A stretch of 64,000 nucleotides of DNA, taken from Hyphomicrobiales bacterium. GTDB lineage: Bacteria; Pseudomonadota; Alphaproteobacteria; Rhizobiales; Xanthobacteraceae. Location of the stretch: contig JACPOA010000082.1 in NCBI GenBank assembly GCA_016185205.1, positions 1 through 64,000 of the forward strand, written 5' to 3'. This document shows, one piece after another, positions 44,528 through 52,437 of the stretch (the stretch's first letter is position 1; each line of letters begins with the position of its first letter). A program made the position numbers and the translations under genes. The notes under the pieces were generated by a model. The model was not told the DNA's origin and searched no databases. It saw only the letters and a program-made list of their open reading frames with translations.

Positions 44528-45705
44528 TGGACGCTCTATTTCACGCCTCGCCGTTCACCGGATACGTTTATCCCAATGAAACGGTTATTCCATGGACCGT
44601 GTTGATCGTGGTCTATCCCTATCTCACGGGGTTGGTCGCAGGCGCCTTCACCATTTCAAGTTTGTACCAGGTGTTTGGCTTCACGCAATTGAGGCCGGTA
44701 GCGCATTTTGCGCTGCTCATCTCGTTGTGTTGCATGCTTACCGTTCCACTGCCCTTACTATTGCATCTCGGCCAACCCGAGCGCGCATTCAATGCAATGA
44801 TAACGCCACACGTAACCTCCGCCTTTGCGGTCTTCGGCTATGCGGCTGGTTTCTACATTATTCTGCTGGTCTTAGAGACTTGGTTTGTATTTCGACCCCA
44901 CATCGTACAGCAGGCGCAGCAACGGACTGGGGTCATGCGCTGGTTCTACAGCATCTTGTCGCTCGGATCCTATGACCTGTCCGAGAAGGCGATGAGCTAT
45001 GACCGCAAATGGCTGTTCACTTTGGCAATCATCGGTATTCCCGGCGCCCATGGACTGCATGGATATGTCGGGTTTGTGTTCGGTTCTTTGAAGTCGCGCG
45101 AGTGGTGGTCGTCCGATCTTATGCCGGTCATATTTCTATTGTCGGCGATCATCTCCGGTACCGCGTTCGTGATCGTCCTCTATGTTGTATCTTGCAAGCT
45201 CCGCAAAGTGTCGATCGATCTATCGTGCATGAAGGTCATGGCCTATGCGCTATGGGGCTTCATGATGTTCACGCTGCTCATAGAAGGCGTCGAATTCCTC
45301 AGCCTGGTTTATCGCGGGCGTGAGGGAATCGAGGTCATCCTGGAATTCGTCACTGGGCCGCTCATCATTCCCTTCTTTATTCTGCAATTCGGCATCGGTT
45401 CGGTGCTGCCGCTGATCGTCATCACTTTCCTGATCTGGCGCGGCACCAGCGGAACAGCGCTCATTGTCGGCATCACCGGAAGCGCGATCCTTGTCCTGCT
45501 CGCGGTGCTGATGATGCGCTATAATGTTGTTATCGGCGGACAGGAAATTTCAAAAACGGCAAAAGGGTTGATCGCCTATCATCCACCCATTCTCGGCCGG
45601 GAAGGCTTGTTGGCGGCGGGCATCGTGCTGACCGTCCCGCTGATCTTGCTGTCAGTGCTGGTCCGCTTGTTCACACCTTGGCACGACTCGCCCCGGACGG
45701 CCTGA
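44527..45705 (+). CDS. NrfD/PsrC-family quinone-interacting membrane subunit
   Basis: The 392-residue product has about ten membrane helices, with early VVYPYLTGLVAGAF and PLLLHLGQPERAFN motifs shared by NrfD, PsrC and ActC. Such proteins oxidise or reduce quinones at the membrane without heme. With the upstream hexaheme and Fe-S proteins it forms a quinone:cytochrome oxidoreductase. No molybdoenzyme is next to it; the ArrA-like enzyme 15 kb away lacks a membrane partner and could in principle share it. Confidence 0.88.
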   Translation: MDALFHASPFTGYVYPNETVIPWTVLIVVYPYLTGLVAGAFTISSLYQVFGFTQLRPVAHFALLISLCCMLTVPLPLLLHLGQPERAFNAMITPHVTSAFAVFGYAAGFYIILLVLETWFVFRPHIVQQAQQRTGVMRWFYSILSLGSYDLSEKAMSYDRKWLFTLAIIGIPGAHGLHGYVGFVFGSLKSREWWSSDLMPVIFLLSAIISGTAFVIVLYVVSCKLRKVSIDLSCMKVMAYALWGFMMFTLLIEGVEFLSLVYRGREGIEVILEFVTGPLIIPFFILQFGIGSVLPLIVITFLIWRGTSGTALIVGITGSAILVLLAVLMMRYNVVIGGQEISKTAKGLIAYHPPILGREGLLAAGIVLTVPLILLSVLVRLFTPWHDSPRTA

Positions 45706-45779
45706 GCCTCAACCGCACCGACGTGGAAGACTTGGACGTGGAAGTCTTGGCCGGTTCTTGAATATCGACAGGCGTCCGA

Positions 45780-46399
45780 ATCGGGATAGGGGGGAGCCTC
45801 GCGGCTCCTCCCCTCCCACACCACCCGGCGTGCGGGTCCGCACCGGGCGGTTCGACAGGTTGAGGCAAGTGCCTGGGTGCCTGTTTTCGTTTTCGGTCGA
45901 TGATTTTGCCACACGCCCGGCAATCGTCGCGGCTTCACCGCTCTGATTGGTGGTGCGCTCGAGGTTTGAAGTCGACTTCTGCGGCATCCTGTCATCGAGA
46001 AACGCGAGCATTTCACCCTTCCCATCGTTCGGCCCTTCGCCCGCCTAGGCTTCGGCGCGGCTACTATGGTCTCTGCTGACTTCTCGCTCCGCTGGTCTTG
46101 CGACCCGCGTCGCCCTTTCGGGCGCAAGGCGAGACCTCCCCGGGTAAGACCATCGGCCTTCGCTGCACGACCGCCGGATCTACGTCGCCTTGCCTTGGTC
46201 ACAACGGCTTCGTGGTCATTGGCCCACTCGCCCTGCTCGGCTCCGCCTTCTATCCGGTTCCTGTTCGTCGGCCCGCAGCTTCGCTCCCCGCTTCCTTCAC
46301 GCCGGCCTTGCGGTCCGACGCTCTGCGGTTCGCTTCGCTCGCTGTGACCAGCTCACGAGAGGACTTCCACCTCCAAGTCGATGCCCATGCCGGGCGCAC
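45780..46399 (-). mobile_element. Group II intron-like ribozyme without an intact reverse transcriptase gene
   Basis: The minus-strand 5' end reads GTGCGCCCGG, fitting the group II GUGYG start. Near the 3' end, 45820-45851 folds as a domain V hairpin with a CGC triad and a two-base CG bulge between CGCA and CCGG. 45783-45817 folds as a domain VI stem with a bulged A in CTATCCC, and the element ends GAT. The 5' end sits two bases behind an intrinsic terminator T-tract, the insertion habit of class C introns, which also carry the CGC triad. The roughly 620-base length leaves no room for the 400-residue maturase, so mobility would need help in trans. Confidence 0.65.
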
Positions 46400-46400
46400 C

Positions 46401-46430
46401 AAAAAAACGCGCGGCATTGAGTGCCGCGCG
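46401..46430 (-). terminator. Intrinsic terminator of the small monoheme gene
   Basis: On the minus strand CGCGCGGCA pairs with TGCCGCGCG around a five-base loop, followed by seven T residues. It ends the monoheme gene (46514-46738) and is the probable landing site of the group II element. Confidence 0.9.
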
Positions 46431-46513
46431 TTTTGCCTTCCGAATATTGCGAACGCTGTCGGACTTGCGGTCCAACCGCAGTCGTCATCAGCCGCTATGG
46501 CGCTACGGCTCAG

Positions 46514-46738
46514 TTAGAGCTTGTTGCCGTTGTCCTTGAACTTTTGGCCGGCCGGCTTGAGCGCGCCGCCGCCCGCTGGATTCTGATGGCAGAATCCGCA
46601 GGGTTTGCCAGTTGAGGCTGCGAATTCTGGCTTGGCGCTCGCCGGTTGCGACCCAATCACGGCCATCGTGCCAACGATCAAAATCGCGGCCGCCGCGCCG
46701 CAAACAATGCCGAAAGTGTTCCTTGCATCCATTTTCAT
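46514..46738 (-). CDS. Small monoheme c-type cytochrome
   Basis: The 74-residue product has a signal peptide (residues 1-35, ending QPASAKP) and a single CGFCH motif in the mature part, followed by GGGALKPAGQKFKDNG. It is a very small periplasmic electron carrier, perhaps serving the outer-membrane conduit encoded divergently. Two FNR-type boxes lie upstream. ATG 46738 gives the full signal peptide. Confidence 0.82.
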   Translation of the reverse strand: MKMDARNTFGIVCGAAAAILIVGTMAVIGSQPASAKPEFAASTGKPCGFCHQNPAGGGALKPAGQKFKDNGNKL

Positions 46739-46887
46739 AGCGTTTCTCTCCGTTGCTGATAACCGACTGGTTGAACGCACTTATTATCTGTCGATGTGTC
46801 GTTTTATACACACATGGCTTTTTGCTTTTCATCAAGCCATCAACACGCTTGAACATTGATAAAAATAGCAAAAACAAAGGGCGTAAC

Positions 46888-46901
46888 GTTGATCCAGGTC
46901 A
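46888..46901. promoter_or_regulatory. FNR/FixK box between the monoheme and decaheme genes
   Basis: TTGATCCAGGTCAA matches TTGAY-N4-RTCAA. It lies 150 bases upstream of the monoheme gene and 302 bases upstream of the decaheme gene. Confidence 0.7.
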
Positions 46902-46941
46902 ATCTGCCGGCCGGTCCCATACACAGGGAACATTGGCAAAT

Positions 46942-46955
46942 TTGACGCAGATCAA
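46942..46955. promoter_or_regulatory. Second FNR/FixK box in the divergent gap
   Basis: TTGACGCAGATCAA matches TTGAY-N4-RTCAA. It is 248 bases upstream of the decaheme gene and 204 bases upstream of the monoheme gene. Confidence 0.68.
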
Positions 46956-47203
46956 AGTGCGAATTGCCTTGCGCGTACATTAAAAAATGGAAATGCTAAC
47001 AAGGCAAAGTTAAGGCAACAGGGGCTGAAAAAGGGGACGGGTTGCCGGGCATCGTAGGGTTGAGTGTGTGCCTAGCGACTATGATGATCCTTAAGTGTCA
47101 AAGTATTGTCGAGTAACGTCCCGTTCGGCCCAAATGATTTGGATCTACAGTCAGCGTCGCGTCGACGCGTGACGTAGAGTTTTGTGGCGGCGGGGGTGGT
47201 TAC

Positions 47204-48559
47204 GTGAAAAACTGTGATCGTAGAGCAGCCGATATTGCTTCCAACGAAGCGTCGTCAGCGCAAGTTACGCAAAAATCAAAATTCAGATTGAGTAGAAAAT
47301 TTTTATTCTTTACAGCGTCAGCGCTCATCTTCGGCACTTCGCTGGGCCTGACCCAATCCGTCAAGGCCGATGGAGCTTTAACCGTCGCGGGCATCCAGTC
47401 GGCGCTGCAGGGTGAGCAGCAAGCGCTCAAGTCACAGCAAGCCACCCAGGCTTCCCAGCAAGACGATGCCGTGTCGGCGCTGAGCAGCTTTGCCCAGCAG
47501 ATCGGCGCTCCGGCCGCCAAGGCGGACGCCAAGTTCGACGATCAAGCCTTCGCGGCGCTGCAAGATTTCGCGCAGCGCCTGGGTACGGCACAGCCGCAGT
47601 CGATCAAGGCCCTGCCGAAAGTGGCCGAGGCCAAGAGCTTGCTCGAGTTCCTCCAGCAGGGAGGCTCCTCTTCGCAAAGCGAGCCTGCCGCACCGCCAAA
47701 AAGTTCGGCTGCCGGCGGGAAGCGTACGAGCGCGCCCGTCGAAGCTCACTTTGTCGGGGCCAAGGCTTGCTTGACTTGCCACGCGAAACAGACCGCGGAG
47801 TTCGAGCGGACCCTGATGGGCAAGATCGGTAAGACCCAAAAGGGTAAATTTGAGTGCGAGAACTGCCATGGTCCGGGCTCGGCCCACGTGAAGGCCGGCG
47901 GCGGACGCGGCGTTGGCGGCATCCTGTCGTTCGGCAAAGATGATCCGCGTTCCGTCGAGGAAAGAAATGGCCTCTGCCTTGGCTGTCACCAGAAGGGCGA
48001 GCGCAATTACTGGGCCGGCAGCATTCACGAAACGCGCGGAGTTGCCTGCACCAACTGCCACACCGTCATGAAAGACGTGTCGCGCAAGCACGCGCTGAAG
48101 ACCGAAGTTGAGGCCGAGACCTGTTATCAGTGCCATCAGCTCAAGCGGGCGCAGATGCAGTACTCGTCGCACATGCCGATTCGCGAGGGCAAGGTGACGT
48201 GTTCGAACTGCCATAATCCGCATGGCAGCATCACGGAAAAACTGATCCGTGAAGCCTCGGTGAACGACAACTGCTACAAGTGCCATGCCGAGAAGCGCGG
48301 TCCGTATCTTTGGGAACACGCGCCGGTGCGTGAGAGCTGCCTGAACTGCCACAAGCCGCACGGTTCGAATTACGAGTACCTGCTGCAAGTGGCGCGGCCG
48401 CGGCTGTGCAACGAATGCCACACCGCCGTTCACAACCCGACTGCCAGTGGCGGATTCGGTTTCCCGAACACCGCCTATGTGTTGGGTCGCGCTTGCGGCA
48501 ACTGCCACAGCAATATCCACGGTTCCAACCACCCGAACGGTATGCTTTTCCTGCGATAA
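47204..48559 (+). CDS. Decaheme c-type cytochrome, MtrA/PioA (DmsE) family
   Basis: The 451-residue product has a signal peptide (about residues 30-55, ending SVKADG), a Gln/Ala/Ser-rich extension without hemes (about residues 57-180) and ten CXXCH motifs from residue 189 (CLTCH) to CGNCHSNIH. MtrA-type proteins sit inside an MtrB-type barrel and carry electrons across the outer membrane. The N-terminal extension recalls PioA of Rhodopseudomonas, used for iron oxidation. The start is GTG 47204; no ATG gives the signal peptide. The barrel gene follows 58 bases later. No outer-surface MtrC partner and no PioC-type HiPIP are seen. Confidence 0.9.
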   Translation: MKNCDRRAADIASNEASSAQVTQKSKFRLSRKFLFFTASALIFGTSLGLTQSVKADGALTVAGIQSALQGEQQALKSQQATQASQQDDAVSALSSFAQQIGAPAAKADAKFDDQAFAALQDFAQRLGTAQPQSIKALPKVAEAKSLLEFLQQGGSSSQSEPAAPPKSSAAGGKRTSAPVEAHFVGAKACLTCHAKQTAEFERTLMGKIGKTQKGKFECENCHGPGSAHVKAGGGRGVGGILSFGKDDPRSVEERNGLCLGCHQKGERNYWAGSIHETRGVACTNCHTVMKDVSRKHALKTEVEAETCYQCHQLKRAQMQYSSHMPIREGKVTCSNCHNPHGSITEKLIREASVNDNCYKCHAEKRGPYLWEHAPVRESCLNCHKPHGSNYEYLLQVARPRLCNECHTAVHNPTASGGFGFPNTAYVLGRACGNCHSNIHGSNHPNGMLFLR

Positions 48560-48617
48560 GAACCGATATTCGAGAGCCGACGATCGTACTGAGAGTTTAC
48601 AGGTAGGGGCGACGACT

Positions 48618-50846
48618 ATGAAAATGCGGGCTGGATTTCTAGCAACATGCGCGGCGAGTGCCTTGGTCATCGGCATGGGATTCGCTTCGCCGGCGCTGGC
48701 CGCCGACCAGATGGTCACGAAGGCGCCGGCGGCCGAACCACTGCAGTGGTGGTACGAGGGCTTCATTGAAGTCGGCGCTCGCTTCAACCTGAACAATCCG
48801 GACAAGAGAACGTTAGGAAAGTTCTACGAGTATCGTGACCTCAGGCCCGGCGTGTTCGGCAATTTCTATATTGCCGCGCATAGGAACAACCCCATCGATA
48901 TCGCCTTCTGGGGGAAGAACGTCGGCTACAATGACCAGGCCTTCGGTCTCGATTTCGCAAAGCCGGGCGAGCACTATCTGTCCCTGGGGTGGGACGAAAC
49001 TCCGAAAGTTTACTCCAAGAACGCCAAGACCTTGTATGACGGCGTCGGCACCAACAACCTGACCATTCCAATATTCTTGACGCCGCCGCCAGGGGCCGGG
49101 CCGGCGGCAGCCATCGCTGCCAACAGCAAGGTTTTTGACCTCCAATACCGTCGTGATACGTTTAGCGTGAATCATCGCTGGACTCCCACCGATGCTTGGG
49201 ATGTCAACGTCGACTACACGCATTTGCGCCGCCAAGGGACTCAGCCATTAGGGGCAGTATCGTTCTCAAACATCAACACACGATCGGCTTTCGAGCTTCC
49301 GAAGCCGGTCGATGACGTCACCCAGAACGGCAATATCAAAGGCGAATATGCCGGCTCCACCCCATGGGGCAAGCCGTTCAACGTCGCGCTTGGCTACGGC
49401 TTCTCGCTCTACAACAACGCCGATAATGCCCTAGTCTTCCAGAATCCGTGGAATGCGGTCAATCCCGCAGGCGCGCCGCTCAATAACCGATATTCGCTGG
49501 CGCCGGACAATAAGGCGCAAACCCTGAGCTTGTCCGGAGGCGTCGGCCTGCCTTGGAACAGCCGCTATATGGGCACGTTCCAATACACAAAGATGCAGCA
49601 GCAAGACTCGATCCTGCCATGGACGAGCAATCCGCTGGTTCCGACGCCCGTGTTCACGACGCCGAACCGTGACGTGAACACGACACTGTTCAACAACGTG
49701 CTCAATACGCAGATTACCGCGGATCTGAAATCGACCCTGCGCTACCGCTACTACGACTTCCGCTATTCTAATAACACACCAGTCATTGTGGTCGGACCGT
49801 GGAATGCTAACCCCGACTCGAATACGGGTTTTGAGGGTACGGAAATTACCTACCCGAAAAGTTATACCAAACAGAACGCCAGCGCTGAATTGGCTTGGCG
49901 TGCGGTGAAATGGCTGAACGTCGGCGCCGGCTATGATTGGGAACGCTGGGACCGTGACTACCGCGATACCGCTGTTACCAACGAGAACATAGTCAAGGTA
50001 TTCGCCGACTCCAAATGGGCGGTCTGGTCCACGATGCGGGCGAGCTTGCAGTATGGCGAGCGGCGGTACAATCAATATATCACTATGGTCGAAGTCAATA
50101 ACGATGCCATGCGAATGAAGGATCTCGCCAATCGGGACCGCTTCAAAGGCATGGCCTCCTGGGCCGTCGACGTCACCCCGATGATCACGGTCACGCCGAA
50201 CGGCGGCTTCCTCAACGACGATTACAAGACCGATATCCTTGCCAGACCGGAAGCCGAAATCGGACTCAAGCACACTCGTTCGTGGAACGTCGGGACCGAT
50301 GTCGCGTTTAATGTCAATCGCAACGCGGCCCTCTACGTTTCCTACAATTATGAAAGCTCCTATCGTCAAGTCTACCAGAACGGTCCCGATCCTGACCTGA
50401 ACATCGAATCGCGTGACGGGATCCACACCTTCATAGTTGGCAGCAAGGTCGCGCTGATTCCCGAAAAGCTGCTTGTTGACGCAAACTACACCTGGACCAG
50501 GTCGACATCGAAGTGGGACCTGAGCTGCGGGCCATTCGGCTGCCGATACAGCCCGCTGGCGACGTTCCCGGACTCTCACAACACGTTGCAGCGTCTCGAT
50601 GTGCAGGCGAAATACTTCCTCGATGACTCTTGGGTCCGCGGCTTTGGTTGGGCCGGGAAAGCCTTCGTGAAGGCTCGCGTGCTGTGGGAGAGGAATTCGT
50701 CCGACGCTTGGCAGCCTCTCCAAAATCAGCTTGGTTGGCTCGTCAACCCCGGCAACACCACGACGGCATATTCGATCTGGATGGGCACCGGCAATCCGAA
50801 CTACGACGTGGTATTGGGCCAGCTGTCCTTCGGCGTGAAGTGGTGA
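48618..50846 (+). CDS. Outer-membrane barrel protein of the MtrB/PioB family
   Basis: The 742-residue product has a signal peptide (about residues 1-29, ending PALAADQ) and a long barrel of alternating polar and aromatic strands closing with LSFGVKW. It matches the MtrB/PioB decaheme-associated barrel family in length and strand pattern, for example RYRYYDFRYSNNTP and ALYVSYNYESSYRQVYQ. It should sheath the decaheme protein encoded just upstream. The N-terminal CXXC of Shewanella MtrB is not present. A terminator follows at 50889-50914. Confidence 0.9.
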   Translation: MKMRAGFLATCAASALVIGMGFASPALAADQMVTKAPAAEPLQWWYEGFIEVGARFNLNNPDKRTLGKFYEYRDLRPGVFGNFYIAAHRNNPIDIAFWGKNVGYNDQAFGLDFAKPGEHYLSLGWDETPKVYSKNAKTLYDGVGTNNLTIPIFLTPPPGAGPAAAIAANSKVFDLQYRRDTFSVNHRWTPTDAWDVNVDYTHLRRQGTQPLGAVSFSNINTRSAFELPKPVDDVTQNGNIKGEYAGSTPWGKPFNVALGYGFSLYNNADNALVFQNPWNAVNPAGAPLNNRYSLAPDNKAQTLSLSGGVGLPWNSRYMGTFQYTKMQQQDSILPWTSNPLVPTPVFTTPNRDVNTTLFNNVLNTQITADLKSTLRYRYYDFRYSNNTPVIVVGPWNANPDSNTGFEGTEITYPKSYTKQNASAELAWRAVKWLNVGAGYDWERWDRDYRDTAVTNENIVKVFADSKWAVWSTMRASLQYGERRYNQYITMVEVNNDAMRMKDLANRDRFKGMASWAVDVTPMITVTPNGGFLNDDYKTDILARPEAEIGLKHTRSWNVGTDVAFNVNRNAALYVSYNYESSYRQVYQNGPDPDLNIESRDGIHTFIVGSKVALIPEKLLVDANYTWTRSTSKWDLSCGPFGCRYSPLATFPDSHNTLQRLDVQAKYFLDDSWVRGFGWAGKAFVKARVLWERNSSDAWQPLQNQLGWLVNPGNTTTAYSIWMGTGNPNYDVVLGQLSFGVKW

Positions 50847-50888
50847 GTTGGCCGCAAGACGCCGTCCTTCCTCAGTAATACACGATCG

Positions 50889-50914
50889 GGAGCGGCCTTC
50901 GGGCCGCTCCTTTC
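50889..50914 (+). terminator. Intrinsic terminator after the MtrB-like gene
   Basis: GGAGCGGCC-TTCG-GGCCGCTCC followed by TTTCGTTT. The UUCG loop on a nine-pair stem makes a stable terminator. Confidence 0.85.
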
Positions 50915-50993
50915 GTTTGAGCCGCCTGCTTTGCTTGCGGGTGGCGGCCGCGCTCAGCCAAGCACCGTACGCTTAGTCCCGGACCGGACTTTT

Positions 50994-51007
50994 TTGATAT
51001 GCGTCAA
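50994..51007. promoter_or_regulatory. FNR/FixK box upstream of a monoheme cytochrome
   Basis: TTGATATGCGTCAA matches TTGAY-N4-RTCAA, 87 bases before the gene at 51095. Confidence 0.7.
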
Positions 51008-51094
51008 TCGCGAATCCGCCTATAATTATAAGATGATACCGCTCGCTGGGGCACCGGCGAGGACGACACCCCTTGAAATGGCAGGAGACCGGCT

Positions 51095-51538
51095 ATGAAG
51101 CGGCAACCTCTTTTATTGGCAGCGGGGGCTGCGCTGGCCGTTGTGGCGGCGGTGGGCCTGACGCTCACCACCTCGTCCCCGGCCTATTGTCAGGCCGCGC
51201 CCAAGACCGCGCCTAAGGCGCAGACCAGCCAGAGCAAGCAGAGCTTCCGCGAGGATATCGTGCCGATCTTCAAGGGCCGCTGCGAGAGTTGCCATCAGCC
51301 GAACGGCGAAGGCACCCAGAAGAGCGGGCTCGACCTCACCAGCTATGCCGGCGTCATGAAGGGCACCAAGTTCGGGCCCATGGTCATCCCGGGCGATCCG
51401 GAGAGCAGCAATCTGATGCTGTTGCTCGATTGGCGCGCGTCGGCGGAGCTGCGCATGCCGCACGGCAAGAAGCAGCTGTCGTCGTGCGACCGCAACGCCA
51501 TCCGCGCCTGGATCCGCGAGGGCGCCAAGGACAATTGA
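51095..51538 (+). CDS. Monoheme c-type cytochrome domain protein
   Basis: The 147-residue product has a signal peptide (about residues 1-32, ending PAYCQA) and one CESCHQ motif in a domain resembling the planctomycete-type cytochrome C (PSCyt1) family: FREDIVPIFKGRCESCH, GEGTQKSGLDLTSYAGVM, VIPGDPESSNLM and RAWIREGAKDN. It is probably a soluble periplasmic electron carrier. GGAG precedes ATG 51095, and an FNR-type box lies upstream. It marks the end of the cytochrome block. Confidence 0.85.
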   Translation: MKRQPLLLAAGAALAVVAAVGLTLTTSSPAYCQAAPKTAPKAQTSQSKQSFREDIVPIFKGRCESCHQPNGEGTQKSGLDLTSYAGVMKGTKFGPMVIPGDPESSNLMLLLDWRASAELRMPHGKKQLSSCDRNAIRAWIREGAKDN

Positions 51539-51657
51539 CCGCGGGCAGCGCGCCAGTGGTCTTGGAGCCGCCGAACTCGTGCAGAGTTTCGGATAATTGC
51601 GGAGGGCGCTTCGCTCACGCGAGCATGACGCAGAACATCCCAAGAATGGCTCCCCCG

Positions 51658-52065
51658 TCAAAGCGGTTGCACGAGCTTTTCAAAGGTCGTGTTGACACAA
51701 CGGCGTATCAGCCGATCATCGGCGGTGACGAGTGGTGAGGTGTTTCGTTCAGCCAATGCCAAATAAAAACAGTCATAGGCGGGATGACGTAACTCGATGG
51801 CGATTGCGAGTGCACGGTCTTTCAACACACTCGTTGGCACCAATTCTTCGAATGCTTTGACGACCTCACGCACGGCAGATATGGCGGTTTCCGCCATCAA
51901 CCTGTCAAATGTCACGAATTTCCAAGCGGCGTTGGTAATTTCGGCAATCACTAGATCGGGTGCAATGAGGCGTTCTTCCGATCGCAACAGTTGTTCTGCC
52001 CGATCCGATCCGTTGAGCTGAAAACACCAGCGCAAAGCAACACTTGCATCGACGACGATTGTCAT
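51658..52065 (-). CDS. PIN-domain toxin, VapC-type
   Basis: The 135-residue product is a PIN domain with MTIVVDASVALRW at the start, a conserved acidic set (PDLVIAEITNAAW, YDCFYLALAE, LVTADDRL) and the usual length. VapC toxins cleave RNA, commonly initiator tRNA. It overlaps the antitoxin gene by four bases (ATGA). The pair sits between the cytochrome block and the ccm operon. Confidence 0.9.
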   Translation of the reverse strand: MTIVVDASVALRWCFQLNGSDRAEQLLRSEERLIAPDLVIAEITNAAWKFVTFDRLMAETAISAVREVVKAFEELVPTSVLKDRALAIAIELRHPAYDCFYLALAERNTSPLVTADDRLIRRCVNTTFEKLVQPL

Positions 52066-52304
52066 TCGTCGAACTCGTCGTCGCGGCCGCGCCGAATAGC
52101 TGCCCGCGTATCGACATCGCCAAGAGGCGGAGACATCGCTCGGAGTTTTTGGAACAAAGCGATTTTCTCCTCGGGCGTGAGGGGCGCAGCGTTGGTGAGA
52201 ACGTCACGCAACACTTGCTCGAGCGAGCAACCCTTGAGCTCGGCTTTCGTCTTCAAGCTCTCGATCACTCGTTCATCGAGATTGCGAACTAGAACTTGTC
52301 CCAT
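52062..52304 (-). CDS. FitA-like ribbon-helix-helix antitoxin
   Basis: The 80-residue product begins MGQVLVRNLDERVIESLKTK, the ribbon-helix-helix DNA-binding fold of FitA/VapB antitoxins, followed by an acidic C-terminal tail that would block the toxin. It is the first gene of the pair and probably represses its own promoter. Confidence 0.88.
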   Translation of the reverse strand: MGQVLVRNLDERVIESLKTKAELKGCSLEQVLRDVLTNAAPLTPEEKIALFQKLRAMSPPLGDVDTRAAIRRGRDDEFDE

Positions 52305-52437
52305 CCGAGGTCTCTATTGCTATCAAAAACGATAGCACGCTTATTCCCTCAGTGTAAATGCAATTAATGGGTTTAAATGAGTGGTTCACGCGAGGCGTGC
52401 CGCCACCCGTGAGCTAAGGCCTTGTCGGTTGTTGAGC

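Larger units (their letters stand above)
46739..47203. other. Divergent regulatory gap between monoheme and decaheme genes
   Basis: This 465-base gap is AT-richer than its surroundings and contains two FNR-type boxes (46888-46901 and 46942-46955). No other coding sequence is visible. Confidence 0.55.

Noticed and set aside
45715-45750. Short direct repeat resembling the intron 5' segment (GACTTGGACGTGGAAGTC)
   Set aside because: It is similar to the element's 5' region over about 20 bases only, too short to claim a second copy or target duplication.
45709-46517. Several open frames on both strands within the group II-like element
   Set aside because: They have no recognisable domain, no ribosome-binding sites, and overlap the ribozyme domains. 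They are explained by structured RNA.
25393-52437. Integrase or duplicated tRNA end marking a genomic island
   Set aside because: I looked for the tRNA-Val 3' sequence and for integrase-like proteins in the block and saw neither.
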